NCBI RefSeq assembly: GCF_900110995.1
Contig: NZ_FOJF01000001.1
Coordinates: 2,931,199 to 2,995,198, forward strand
DNA from: Chitinophaga sp. YR573
Lineage (GTDB): Bacteria; Bacteroidota; Bacteroidia; Chitinophagales; Chitinophagaceae
Direction: 5' to 3'
DNA: 64,000 nucleotides
Shown piece after piece: positions 26,086-35,800 of the stretch. The translations under genes were made by a program, and so were the position numbers. The notes under the pieces are model-generated. The model was not told the DNA's origin, made no database searches, and saw nothing but the letters and a program-made list of their open reading frames with translations. Within the stretch, counting starts at the first letter, position 1. Each line of letters opens with the position of its first letter.

Positions 26086-26880
26086 ATGAACGAATTAATT
26101 CAACAGATCATTAATAACCCGATTCCCGCTTTACTGATCGTAGGGAACCTGATCATTATTGAAAGCCTGTTGTCTGTGGATAATGCAGCAGTATTGGCAA
26201 CAATGGTAATGGACTTACCCAAAGAAAAACGTAACAAAGCATTAAAGTATGGTATCATTGGTGCTTACTTTTTCCGTGGTATCTGTCTGCTGTTCGCATC
26301 ATTCCTCATAAAAGTGTGGTGGTTGAAGCCATTGGGCGGTTTATACCTTTTATATCTCACTTTTGATTACTTTAAAAGTAAAGCAGCCAAAGCCAAAGCT
26401 GCTGAAGCAGTTGAAGAGGAAGTCGTAGATAAAAGTAGTAACTGGTTATATAAAGCTACAGTAGGATGGATGGGTCAGTTCTGGGCTACCGTAGCATTGG
26501 TGGAACTGATGGACCTTGCCTTCTCTATCGATAACGTATTTGCAGCAGTCGCTTTCAGTGATAACATCATATTGATCTGGACTGGTGTATTCATCGGTAT
26601 CCTGGCTATGCGTTTTGTTGCACAGGGCTTTGTAACGCTGATGGAAAAATTCCCTTTCCTGGAAACAGCCGCTTTCCTGGTAATTGGTGTATTAGGTATA
26701 AAACTGATGTTGTCTTTATACGAACACTTCTATCCGGAAACTGGTATCACTAAGTTCCTGGAAAGTCATGAAGCAGATTGGGCTACTTCCATACTCACTG
26801 TTTCTATCTTCCTGATTCCGTTAATAACAAGCTGGTTATTCAATTATCCTAAGAGACATAAATTAGGAGAAGCAAAATAA
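26086..26880 (+). CDS. TerC family integral membrane protein
   Basis: The 264-residue product has about seven membrane helices and the two hallmark acidic motifs ESLLSVDNAAVLATM and LAFSIDNVFAAVAF. These place conserved Asp residues inside helices, as in TerC/Alx metal-ion transport proteins. A basic cytoplasmic loop of Lys/Ala repeats (KSKAAKAKAAEAVEEE) follows the third helix. TerC is the membrane anchor of Ter complexes, and related proteins export manganese. It closes the TerD-TerD-phosphoribosyltransferase cluster and is followed by a terminator shared with the convergent response regulator. Confidence 0.93.
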   Translation: MNELIQQIINNPIPALLIVGNLIIIESLLSVDNAAVLATMVMDLPKEKRNKALKYGIIGAYFFRGICLLFASFLIKVWWLKPLGGLYLLYLTFDYFKSKAAKAKAAEAVEEEVVDKSSNWLYKATVGWMGQFWATVALVELMDLAFSIDNVFAAVAFSDNIILIWTGVFIGILAMRFVAQGFVTLMEKFPFLETAAFLVIGVLGIKLMLSLYEHFYPETGITKFLESHEADWATSILTVSIFLIPLITSWLFNYPKRHKLGEAK

Positions 26881-26890
26881 TTCTTCCGGG

Positions 26891-26918
26891 CCGGCTTCTA
26901 ATGAAGCCGGTTTTTTTT
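26891..26918. terminator. Terminator between terC and the LytTR gene
   Basis: The stem CCGGCTTC / GAAGCCGG (26891-26910) with a 4-base loop is followed by TTTTTTTT on the plus strand. The response regulator stop on the other strand is at 26917. Confidence 0.8.
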
Positions 26919-27588
26919 ACATCTTAAACTGACTGAAAAAACCTGCCTCATAACTACTTCCTACAGGTATCTCATTCCCCGCTATTAAAATAATTTTATT
27001 ACGCACCTGCTCTATATGTGCCAATGGCACAATGAAAGATCTGTGTACCCTTACAAATGCACTGGCCGGTAGTTTTTCCATCATAGCCTTCATCGTCATA
27101 CGCACTATTAAAGGTGGTTGCTGCAACAGATGTATTTTGAGATAATCATCTAATCCCTCAATAAATAATATATCAGGAGGATTCACTTTTACTAAACTAT
27201 AATCTATCCTGAAAATAAGCGGTGGAGGAGGAGGTTGAAACAGCTTCGCTTTTTCAGCAGCCTGTAAGAAACGTTCAAATGTAAAAGGCTTCAGCAGATA
27301 ATCCAGTGCATTGAGATTAAACCCTTCTACAGCATATTCACTATGCGCAGTAGTAAAAATCACCATCATCTTTTGCTCTATGGACCTGTATAAATCGGTA
27401 CCTGTGATAGATGGCATATTGATATCCAGAAACAATAAATCCACAGGTGATTTACAGAGATACTTCAACGCTTTATCGGGCTGATTAAATGTTTGCTGCA
27501 GATGGATATAATCCACCTTCGCGCAAAAGTTTTCCAATACTTTCAGCGCCGGTATTTCATCATCTATTGCAATAGCTTGTATCATCAT
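26917..27588 (-). CDS. LytTR family response regulator
   Basis: This 223-residue protein has a receiver domain (residues 1-120) with phospho-acceptor D55 in LLFLDINMPSITG, and the LDYLLKPF motif at its end. The LytTR DNA-binding domain covers about 125-223 (LFIEGLDDYLKIHL, then FVRVHRSFIVPLAHIEQV). A short run of prolines links the two. The start codon overlaps the stop of the kinase gene (ATGA), so the two are translated together. The pair faces an M23 peptidase gene across a short divergent promoter, which may be a target. Confidence 0.95.
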   Translation of the reverse strand: MMIQAIAIDDEIPALKVLENFCAKVDYIHLQQTFNQPDKALKYLCKSPVDLLFLDINMPSITGTDLYRSIEQKMMVIFTTAHSEYAVEGFNLNALDYLLKPFTFERFLQAAEKAKLFQPPPPPLIFRIDYSLVKVNPPDILFIEGLDDYLKIHLLQQPPLIVRMTMKAMMEKLPASAFVRVHRSFIVPLAHIEQVRNKIILIAGNEIPVGSSYEAGFFSQFKM

Positions 27589-28739
27589 GTTAATTGTAAT
27601 AACAGTGAAACAGAGAAATAATTAGGATCATCAATGATCTCCAGTGTATGCCTGCCGGGATATAGTAATTCCAGCCGCTTCCTGGTATTCACGATCCCCA
27701 GTCCGCCTTTGTCTTCCGGCATTTCCTGTACAGTCACTTTATTATTAAATGCAGTAAAATGCAGTTGATGCAGTGTGATGTTGATCTCTATCCGTATATC
27801 TGAATCTTCCGCAGCATTCACTCCATGTTTGAATGCATTTTCTACAAAAGAGATAAGGATGAGAGGAGCAATCTGTTCTCCCACATATACACCGCTCACC
27901 CTGAAAGATAATGGCACTGCATTACCGAAGCGGATCTTCTGCAATGCAATATAATTATTGATATAATCAATTTCTTTAGATAGAGAAACAAGATGATGCC
28001 CTGAATCGCTGATTACATAGCGCATCATGCCGGATAACTTTACGATCGCTGCCGGTGTCTGGTCAGATTTATCAATAGCCAGGGAATAAATACTGTTAAG
28101 GGTATTGAATAAAAAATGAGGGTTGATCTGTGCCTTGAGATAGGAAAGCTCCGCGTTCAGTTTCTCCTTTTCAGATTGTCGCCAGCGGTTGCTGATTTTC
28201 AGGATCAGGGAAAAGAAGAATACAGCAAGGAACAGGAATACCTGGTGACCCACATCCAGCAGAAGCGATTTGGAAGTATGTTGCTGTACCGGCATATTTG
28301 AAGTATGCTGTTCCTCCGGCATATGGGGCGGTGATGGCTGTATGGAGAATCTTTCATCCGGTGGTGGCGGAGGCGGTTTTGCTCCTTCTGGTGGTTCCGC
28401 TCTTTCTGGCCGTTCGGGTCTGTAGGCTGATTTCTCAAAGCCGTTATCTTCCTTTACCACTGCATTAGGCAATAATACAACCACTGCAAAGCATACAAAG
28501 GAGATAAGGAAGAACCCGGTATAATTCCGTTTGAAGTAAAAGACAGGGATTAAAAAGAAGAAGTTGAAATAAAAGAAGAGGATCAGTGAAAGGTACACCA
28601 GAAAATCCTTCAGTGCAGGTGCATACTTCCATACATCGGCTATACTGTTCGCATCCGGCGAAAAAACAATAGGAAGCGCCAGGAAAGTGACGCATCCGCC
28701 AATGTGGATCAGTACCTCTCTTAATTTGCTCTTCATCAT
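27585..28739 (-). CDS. LytS/YehU-type sensor histidine kinase
   Basis: The 384-residue kinase has four hydrophobic segments in its first 200 residues and no large extracytoplasmic sensor. A proline-rich linker (about 118-155) lies between the third and fourth segments. The His_kinase domain carries the phospho-acceptor motif INPHFLFNTLNSIYSLA, and the ATPase part has ISFVENAFKHGV and GLGIVNTRKRLELLYPG. A second Met follows the first. It signals to the LytTR regulator encoded immediately after it. The stimulus is unknown. Confidence 0.93.
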   Translation of the reverse strand: MMKSKLREVLIHIGGCVTFLALPIVFSPDANSIADVWKYAPALKDFLVYLSLILFFYFNFFFLIPVFYFKRNYTGFFLISFVCFAVVVLLPNAVVKEDNGFEKSAYRPERPERAEPPEGAKPPPPPPDERFSIQPSPPHMPEEQHTSNMPVQQHTSKSLLLDVGHQVFLFLAVFFFSLILKISNRWRQSEKEKLNAELSYLKAQINPHFLFNTLNSIYSLAIDKSDQTPAAIVKLSGMMRYVISDSGHHLVSLSKEIDYINNYIALQKIRFGNAVPLSFRVSGVYVGEQIAPLILISFVENAFKHGVNAAEDSDIRIEINITLHQLHFTAFNNKVTVQEMPEDKGGLGIVNTRKRLELLYPGRHTLEIIDDPNYFSVSLLLQLT

Positions 28740-28745
28740 TTGCTA

Positions 28746-28793
28746 CAAATGTAAGGGCAAAATCGGCTTTTTTACCAGCACTTCTTACATTTG
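28746..28793. promoter_or_regulatory. Symmetric divergent promoters (kinase and M23 peptidase)
   Basis: CAAATGTAAG (28746-28755) and CTTACATTTG (28784-28793) form a perfect 10-bp inverted repeat 28 bases apart. Each arm contains an exact -7 box TACATTTG, one per strand. The minus box ends 6 bases before the kinase ATG and the plus box ends 4 bases before the M23 ATG at 28798. Both messages should have little or no leader. The symmetry would also allow one regulator to control both genes. Confidence 0.55.
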
Positions 28794-28797
28794 CAAC

Positions 28798-30483
28798 ATG
28801 ATGAAGCGAATATTCGGGTTATGCTTTTTATTACCTCAGCTGTTACATGCGCAATTACCGGGAAAAAACTATCCACAGGGATATTTCCGCAATCCACTGA
28901 ACATCCCCATTCAGCTGGCTGGTAATTTCGGGGAACTTCGTCCCAACCATTTTCATGCAGGTATTGATATTAAGACCCAGCAAAAAGAGAATCTGGCGGT
29001 GCATGCCGCCGCAGACGGTTATGTAAGCCGTATTGGTGTATCCCATGTGGGTTACGGTAATGTACTGTATATTACCCACCCTAATGGGTATACTACTGTG
29101 TACGGACACCTGAACCGCTTTTTCCCGGCACTGGAAGAATATGTGAAGCAACAGGAGTATGCTGCTGAAAGCTGGGCCACCGATCTCAAAATCCCCGCAG
29201 GGAAATTTCCTGTAAAGAAGGGCGACTTTGTTGCCTGGAGTGGCAATACCGGCGGTTCTGCCGGTCCGCACGTACACTTCGAAATCAGGGGTACTCAATC
29301 AGAAAAACCGCTGAATCCTTTATTATTCGGCTTTGACATACCAGACAGCCGTGCCCCGGATGTATACCGTATAGCCATCTATGATATGGATAAGAGCCTC
29401 TATGATCAGACACCACAGATGGTTCCCGTGAAAAAGGTGAATGGGGAATATGTGACCACACAGGCGGTAATCCCTGTAAAGGCAACACAGGCCGGACTGG
29501 GGATCAATGCGGTAGACCGTATGGGCGTGGCGCCTAATTCTTATGGCATCTACGAAGTAGTACTGTTCGACAGGGACGTGCCTAACAGTGGTTTTCAGCT
29601 GGATAACATTGCTTTTGAGGACTCCCGTTATATCAATGCCCATATCGATTATAAAACAAAGAAGAGCGGAGGGCCATATCTGCAGCTCCTGTTCTCCCTT
29701 CCAGGTAATAAACTGGATATTTACAAGGATGTTCAGGGAGATGGTGTGCTAGACCTTTCCGATGGTAAGCCTCATCCGGTAAAACTGCTGGTGAAGGATG
29801 CCTACGGAAATACCAGCACAGTGAAGCTCTCTCTGCAACAGAGTGGGGAAGCTGCTGCAGTGCCTAAGTGTGCCAATATGATGTATGCAGAGTCCCGCAA
29901 TATATTTGAGAACAACCAGGTAGAGTTTTCCATGGAAGAAACAGCCTTGTATGATCAGATCTGTTTCAACTATGCAGAACTGCCATCTACTCCTAAAGCT
30001 TATTCCGCTACCCTGCATCTCAATACTCCATTAATTCCCGTGCATAATTATTTTACCCTGCGCATGAGGCCCAACAAGCCTGTTTCTGCTGATTTGCAGA
30101 GTAAGATCGTGATGGTACGCGAAGGACTTGGAGAGGATATTGCTGGTACTACTTATGAGAATGGCTGGTTCACTGCTAAGTTCCGCGATTTTGGCAACTT
30201 CCATCTGGAAGCAGATACCATTGCGCCTAAAATTACAAGCGCTTTAAAAAATGGTGTTAACCTGTCAAAGGCTGCGAAACTGACGTTCTCTATCAGCGAT
30301 AACAGCGGCATTAAAAGTTACCGGGCAGAATTAGACGGCCATTGGCTGATGTTCTCCCGCAAGAGTAACGTCATCACATATACTTTTGATGAACATTGCC
30401 CTGCAGGTTCTCATACACTCAAACTCACTGTAACAGATGTTGCAGGTAACATAGGTACCAAAACATTCACCTTTATCAGATAG
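28798..30483 (+). CDS. M23 family metallopeptidase (LytM domain protein)
   Basis: The start at MMKRIFGLCFLLPQLLHAQ gives 561 residues with a signal peptide. A longer upstream frame would overlap the kinase gene and its promoter. The catalytic domain (about residues 35-165) has the zinc ligands in RPNHFHAGIDIKT and GPHVHFEIR, so it should be an active peptidoglycan endopeptidase. A long beta-rich C-terminal region follows, with Ig-like features near TADTIAPKITSALKNGVN-like sequence. The gene bcp starts 2 bases after the stop. Confidence 0.92.
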   Translation: MMKRIFGLCFLLPQLLHAQLPGKNYPQGYFRNPLNIPIQLAGNFGELRPNHFHAGIDIKTQQKENLAVHAAADGYVSRIGVSHVGYGNVLYITHPNGYTTVYGHLNRFFPALEEYVKQQEYAAESWATDLKIPAGKFPVKKGDFVAWSGNTGGSAGPHVHFEIRGTQSEKPLNPLLFGFDIPDSRAPDVYRIAIYDMDKSLYDQTPQMVPVKKVNGEYVTTQAVIPVKATQAGLGINAVDRMGVAPNSYGIYEVVLFDRDVPNSGFQLDNIAFEDSRYINAHIDYKTKKSGGPYLQLLFSLPGNKLDIYKDVQGDGVLDLSDGKPHPVKLLVKDAYGNTSTVKLSLQQSGEAAAVPKCANMMYAESRNIFENNQVEFSMEETALYDQICFNYAELPSTPKAYSATLHLNTPLIPVHNYFTLRMRPNKPVSADLQSKIVMVREGLGEDIAGTTYENGWFTAKFRDFGNFHLEADTIAPKITSALKNGVNLSKAAKLTFSISDNSGIKSYRAELDGHWLMFSRKSNVITYTFDEHCPAGSHTLKLTVTDVAGNIGTKTFTFIR

Positions 30484-30485
30484 TT

Positions 30486-30941
30486 ATGACACATTTAAAA
30501 GAAGGAGATAAAGCACCCGTTTTCAAAGGAAAAGACCAGTCAGGAAAGGAATTAACCCTCAGTGATCTGAAAGGGAAAAAAGTAATTCTGTATTTCTATC
30601 CGAAGGATATGACACCAGGTTGTACTGCACAAGCCTGTAACCTGCGTGATAACTATGATGCATTGCTGAAGAAAGGTTATGCTGTAGTAGGCGTAAGCGT
30701 AGACGGAGAAAAGAGTCATCAGAAATTTGCAGAGAAATATGATCTTCCTTTCCCTTTACTGGCAGACGATAATAAAGAGATCGTAACCCAGTATGGTGTA
30801 TTTGGAGAAAAGCAGATGATGGGCAAAACATATGACGGCGTTTACCGCACTACTTTCCTGATCAATGAGAATGGCGTAATAGATAAGATCATTAAGAAGC
30901 CAGATACAAAGAATCACACAGAACAGATCCTTTCACTTTAA
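30486..30941 (+). CDS. bcp: Thioredoxin-dependent thiol peroxidase (Bcp/PrxQ)
   Basis: This 151-residue cytosolic peroxiredoxin reduces hydrogen peroxide and organic hydroperoxides with thioredoxin. The peroxidatic motif is YPKDMTPGCTAQACNLRD, with the two cysteines five residues apart as in the PrxQ group. The C-terminal RTTFLINENGVIDKII is also typical. It begins 2 bases after the M23 peptidase stop, so it belongs to that transcript, although the functions have no obvious link. A GCGAAGC double-hairpin repeat and a terminator follow. Confidence 0.95.
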   Translation: MTHLKEGDKAPVFKGKDQSGKELTLSDLKGKKVILYFYPKDMTPGCTAQACNLRDNYDALLKKGYAVVGVSVDGEKSHQKFAEKYDLPFPLLADDNKEIVTQYGVFGEKQMMGKTYDGVYRTTFLINENGVIDKIIKKPDTKNHTEQILSL

Positions 30942-30950
30942 TTTTTGGGT

Positions 30951-31020
30951 ACAGGGCGAAGCCCTGTAAAAACCCCTTCAATTTTTTTATGATGGAGCGA
31001 AGCCCCATCATAAAAAAATT
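30951..31020. repeat. GCGAAGC double-hairpin repeat, copy 2
   Basis: Hairpin one is ACAGGGCGAAGCCCTGT (30951-30967). Hairpin two spans 30980-31020, with a T/A-tract outer stem, GATGGAGC/GCCCCATC inner arms holding one A-C mismatch, and a GAA loop. The copy begins 10 bases after the bcp stop and lies between convergent bcp and gldJ. Confidence 0.85.
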
Positions 31021-31034
31021 AAATCATAATAAAA

Positions 31035-31065
31035 AAGGCCCTGGGATTATCCCAGGGCCTTTTTT
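31035..31065. terminator. Bidirectional terminator between bcp and gldJ
   Basis: The stem GGCCCTGGGA / TCCCAGGGCC (31037-31059) is flanked by A-runs and T-runs on both sides, so it works in both directions. The gldJ stop is at 31084. Confidence 0.85.
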
Positions 31066-31083
31066 GTATAAAGAAGTTTTGAA

Positions 31084-32625
31084 TTATCTCTTCTGACGTT
31101 GTTTCTTGAACAGGTTACCAGTTTTGAACTTGTTACCTTCAGGGCTACCTACACGGTCCATCGCACAACGGAAACCTACAGTGTTGGTTGCCATATCTTC
31201 CTGCATGAAGCGACGTGCACCAGGAGACAGCCAGTAAGCTCTGTCATTCCAGCTACCACCTTTCACAACGTGTGATTTGTCGTTCACCAGTGAAGTAACA
31301 CCATAACCATATTCAACCATTGAAAGAGTATCACCATCTAAGTAGTTGATAACATCACCTTTCTGGTAGTTCAAACGGTTAGCACTTTCTTCATCGGTTA
31401 CATCACGCATTTTCAGGTGACCCAGGCTATCCTTTTCAGGTTCGTTTTCGCCATTCATATAGGTAGTCTGGAACTTGTTACCACGGAAGTAGTTAAAGTC
31501 ATCACCATCGATTGGGTTCAGAGGACGATATACGTCAAGTACCCACTCGCTAACGTTACCAGACATGTTATAGATACCAAAAGTGTTCGGGAAGTAAGAT
31601 TGGATCGGACCAGGGATGGAAGCACGGTCATTCAGACCACCAGCCATACCCATGTTATCACCGGAACCACGTTTGAAGTTGGCCAGGAACTGTCCCTGCC
31701 ATGCTCCGCGGCGGATATCTCTCAGACCGCTTGTGTTAGTTCCCCAGGAGTACACCTGTTTGTTCATGATCAACTCTTCACCACGTTTACCTTCTTTCTT
31801 GGAAGGACCAGGGTTCTGGCCAATGTAACCCAGTGCAGCGTATTCCCACTCAGCTTCTGTTGGGAGACGGTAGTTAGGTAACATTACACCATCTTCGAAT
31901 TGAGCAGTACGGGGAGAACCATCAGCATTCTTAAACTGTGCTTTGGTTTCCTTGCTCATCTTACCGGGAATACCTTCGTATAAACCAGCGGTATATGATT
32001 TTGTATCGAATGTGTTATCGTCTGCCTGATTGTTGATGTCAGTTTTTCCGAGTAAACCTTTGTCGATCAGCATCTTTTCGTTTACACGGTTAGAACGCCA
32101 TTTACAATAGTCTACAGCCTGTTTCCAGTTAACACCTACTACCGGATAATCGTTATAAGCAGGGTGACGGAAATAGTATTCTACCAGAGGCTCGTTATAA
32201 GCCAGCTCGCTACGCCAAACCAGGGTATCCGGTAAAGCTTTACGGAAAACATCAGGGAAAGATTCTCCATACATTCTGCGGAGCCAGTACAGATATTCAC
32301 GATAGTGCACGTTGGCAACTTCCGTTTCATCTATATAAAATGAAGATACCGTAATACGTCTTGGAATGTTATTCCAGTCAGCCATTACGTCTTGTTCGGT
32401 CGCTCCCATTGCAAAGGTACCACCTTGCACGAAAACTAAACCCGGACCAGTTTGTTGATCTTTGCTCTTGGCTACACTAAAACCACCCATCTTAGGATCG
32501 TTATAGTTCCAGCCAGTGGCCGAAGATTTTGCCTTTTTGCCACCGCTGCCGCTTTTGTTGCAGGCAGTCATCGACAACATGACACTGGCGCCTATGAGCA
32601 TTGAGACAGAGGTTAATCTATGCAT
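31084..32625 (-). CDS. gldJ: Gliding motility lipoprotein GldJ
   Basis: The 513-residue protein has a signal peptide with lipobox SMTAC (Cys 22). The body is a formylglycine-generating-enzyme/SUMF1-like fold (FVQGGTFAMGATEQDVMADW, YRLPTEAEWEYAALG, MSGNVSEWVLDVYRP, VVKGGSWNDRAYWLSPGARR). GldJ is required for gliding and T9SS function in flavobacteria and has lost the enzyme role of its relatives. It is divergent from porU and porV, an arrangement also known from Flavobacterium johnsoniae. Length and motifs match GldJ better than GldK. Confidence 0.92.
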   Translation of the reverse strand: MHRLTSVSMLIGASVMLSMTACNKSGSGGKKAKSSATGWNYNDPKMGGFSVAKSKDQQTGPGLVFVQGGTFAMGATEQDVMADWNNIPRRITVSSFYIDETEVANVHYREYLYWLRRMYGESFPDVFRKALPDTLVWRSELAYNEPLVEYYFRHPAYNDYPVVGVNWKQAVDYCKWRSNRVNEKMLIDKGLLGKTDINNQADDNTFDTKSYTAGLYEGIPGKMSKETKAQFKNADGSPRTAQFEDGVMLPNYRLPTEAEWEYAALGYIGQNPGPSKKEGKRGEELIMNKQVYSWGTNTSGLRDIRRGAWQGQFLANFKRGSGDNMGMAGGLNDRASIPGPIQSYFPNTFGIYNMSGNVSEWVLDVYRPLNPIDGDDFNYFRGNKFQTTYMNGENEPEKDSLGHLKMRDVTDEESANRLNYQKGDVINYLDGDTLSMVEYGYGVTSLVNDKSHVVKGGSWNDRAYWLSPGARRFMQEDMATNTVGFRCAMDRVGSPEGNKFKTGNLFKKQRQKR

Positions 32626-32663
32626 GCGAATTAGCTTTAGTATTTGATGTTTTATGGTAAACG

Positions 32664-32671
32664 CAAATGTA
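32664..32671 (-). promoter_or_regulatory. -7 box of gldJ
   Basis: On the minus strand TACATTTG matches TAnnTTTG exactly, 38 bases before the gldJ ATG. No clear TTG -33 box lies at the expected distance. Confidence 0.4.
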
Positions 32672-32883
32672 GGATATTTTATTTTATAGTAAAAATAATT
32701 AATCTGTAAGCGTTTGCCTGTTAATTGTACGTATATTGTTTTGAATCAATGTTTTAACTCTAAAAGATTTTGGTCGCCTACACATTAAGTTAATATTACT
32801 TATTTCAGCCACATTCACCCCCTTTTTCGCAAGTAATCAAACAGTTGGTCGATTTCAGCAGATAAATATACTTTAATTTTATT

Positions 32884-35800
32884 ATGTTTGTTCAAATTGC
32901 CGGTATGAAATTTTTTTGCCTCAGCTGCTTACTCTTTATCTGTTGCCGGATACTACCGGTAATAGCTAAGGATGGTACAGGCAAACCTCACTCCGTACTG
33001 GCATCAGGAAACTGGTATAAACTGGCAGTTACCAAACAGGGAATCTATAAAATAGATGTTGCCCGGTTAGCCGCCATGGGCATCAGTACCAGCGCCATTC
33101 AATCATCAGGTATAAGACTATTTGGCTCCGGCGGACAAATGCTTCCAGAGAATAACGCAATTTCCCGCTATGATGATATACCGGAAGTAGGAATAATTAT
33201 TGAAGATGGGGGAGATGGCATACTAAATGGCTCAGATTACCTGCTTTTTTATGCCCCCGGCCCCCATAGCTGGGTTTACCAGGCCGGCAACTATACCCAC
33301 ACTGCCAACCTTTACAGCGATACCGCTTATTATTTCCTGAACATAGGCACTACTGAAGGAAAACGTATCACAGCAGATAACAGCGAACCCGCTGCCACTG
33401 CCTCTGTCAACTCATTCGATTACCACGCCTTCTACGAAAACGATAGCATCAACTTCTTAAGCAGTGGGAAACAATGGTGGGGAACCGTATTCAGTAATGT
33501 ACAACCGGTACGTACCATCAGCTTCTCCCTGCCATCCACCCCCACATCGCTTACTATAGGCTCTCGTGTAGCGGCCAGGGGACTCAGTTCTGCCAGCTTC
33601 TCTATAGAAGCCAATGGCAGCGCCATCGGGAAATTATCCTTAACACCTATCAGCGGCAACATCTTTGAATCCTTTGCATCCACCGCTTCAGGTAGCTTTT
33701 CCGCTACTCCATCAGGCAGTAGTGTCCCTGTCACCCTGCGCTTTACACCCGGCAGCAGCGATGGGCAGGGATGGCTGGACTATATCAGGGTGCAGGCCCG
33801 TTGCCCGCTGCAAATATCTCAGGAACCACTTTTCTTCAGAGATGCCGGCAGCATCGGGCAAACTGTTCAATTTACCCTCAGCAACGCTACGGATCAAACG
33901 CAGGTCTGGGACCTCACCGATCCTTTACAGCCCGTAATCGTAAAGACCCGCCTTAGCGGCAGCTCCTTATCTTTCTCGCGCAGCAATACTTCCCTGCACG
34001 AATACGTGGCCTTCAGTAATCAGGGTTTCGGGCAGCCTGCATTTATAGGCATGGTACCAAATCAGGACCTGCACGACATCAGTGGTGTGAATATGTTGAT
34101 TGTCACTACGCCGGCTTTGATGGGAGCTGCCAGTCGCCTGGCAGCATGGCATACCGCTCATGATGGACTAACCGTGAAAGTGGTTACTGTCAACGATATC
34201 TATAACGAATTCGCCTCAGGATCACCAGATCCTACTGCCATAAGAGACTTCACGAAAATGTGTTACGATAAAGGGAGCCTTCAGTATTTACTATTATTCG
34301 GAGATGCTTCCTATGATTATAAACACAGCACCAACATGGTGCCTACCTGGCAAAGCACTATCTCTACTGATCCTATCAATGCCTACCCTTCAGATGATTT
34401 TTTCGGATTCTTCGATAACGATATCAATGATAACGGCAGTCAGAACCTCTTGAAAATAGGCATTGGCCGGCTGCCGGCACAAAAAGCGTCCGATGCGGAA
34501 ATCCTGGTAGACAAGATCATTCACTATTACGATAACACCAATTTCGGCCGCTGGCAACAGCATATCACCTTCGTGGCAGACGATGGAGACAACAACCTTC
34601 ATCTGGAAGATGCGGAGTACATGAGCAACATTGCACAACAGCAATGGCCTGCCGGCAGAGTCAATAAAATCTACCTGGATGCCTACCCTAAAATATCTGA
34701 TGCCGGTGGCAGCCGTTATCCGGCCGTCAATACCGCCATTGCAGAAGATATTTACAACGGTACGCTGATCTGGAACTATACTGGCCATGGTAGCTATTCC
34801 CGCCTGGCAGAAGAAGTAGTCGTAGATGAAAGCTCACTGGATACCTGGAAGAACGGCACTAAACTGCCCCTGTTCATCACAGCTACCTGCGACTTTGCCC
34901 CTTTCGACAACCCTGCCTACACTTCCCTGGGAGAACAAATCCTGCTACAGGAAAATGGTGGTGGCATTGCCTTAATGACTACCACCCGTGCCGTATTTGC
35001 CGCTTCCAATAAAGTACTGAATGCCAACTACCTGCAGGCATTATTAACACCAGATGCAGACGGCAGTATGCCTACCCTGGGAGAGGCTGCCATGAGGTCC
35101 AAAAACCTCACCTATGCCACTTACAGCGATATTCCGAATAACAGGAAGTTCCAGCTGCTCGGAGATCCGGCGCTGACACTGGCCTTCCCTAAATATCATG
35201 TAGTCACTGATTCCATAAACGGAGATACGCTCAAAGCGTTAGGCCAATATACCGTTTCAGGTCATCTGGAAGATGAACAGGGTATGCCGCAGAACACGTA
35301 TAATGGTATCGTATACCCTACTGTATACGATGCACCCGCTTTACAATATACACGGGCCAACGATGCGGGAAGTACTAAAACAGGATTCTATCAGCAACGG
35401 AATATCCTTTACCGTGGGTCCCAGACCATCACAGCTGGTAAATTTACTTTCACCTTCGTTGTACCCGCAGATATTAATTACCAGGCAGGGGAACCCAGTA
35501 GCATCAGTTACTATGGGACCAACGGGGTTACAGCTGCCGGAGGGGTATATTCGGCATTCAGGGTAGGGGGTACAGATACTACTGCCGCAGAAGATACGCA
35601 GGGACCGGATATTAAAGCATACCTTGACAATGAATACTTTAGAGATGGAGACATTACAGGAGAGAATCCTGTACTGTTATTAAACCTGTACGATGATCAT
35701 GGTCTCAATACCACCGGGTATGGCATTGGTCATGATATGGTAGCAACCCTGGATAACGACCCTGATCAGTACTACATCCTGAATAATTTTTTTGAGGCAG

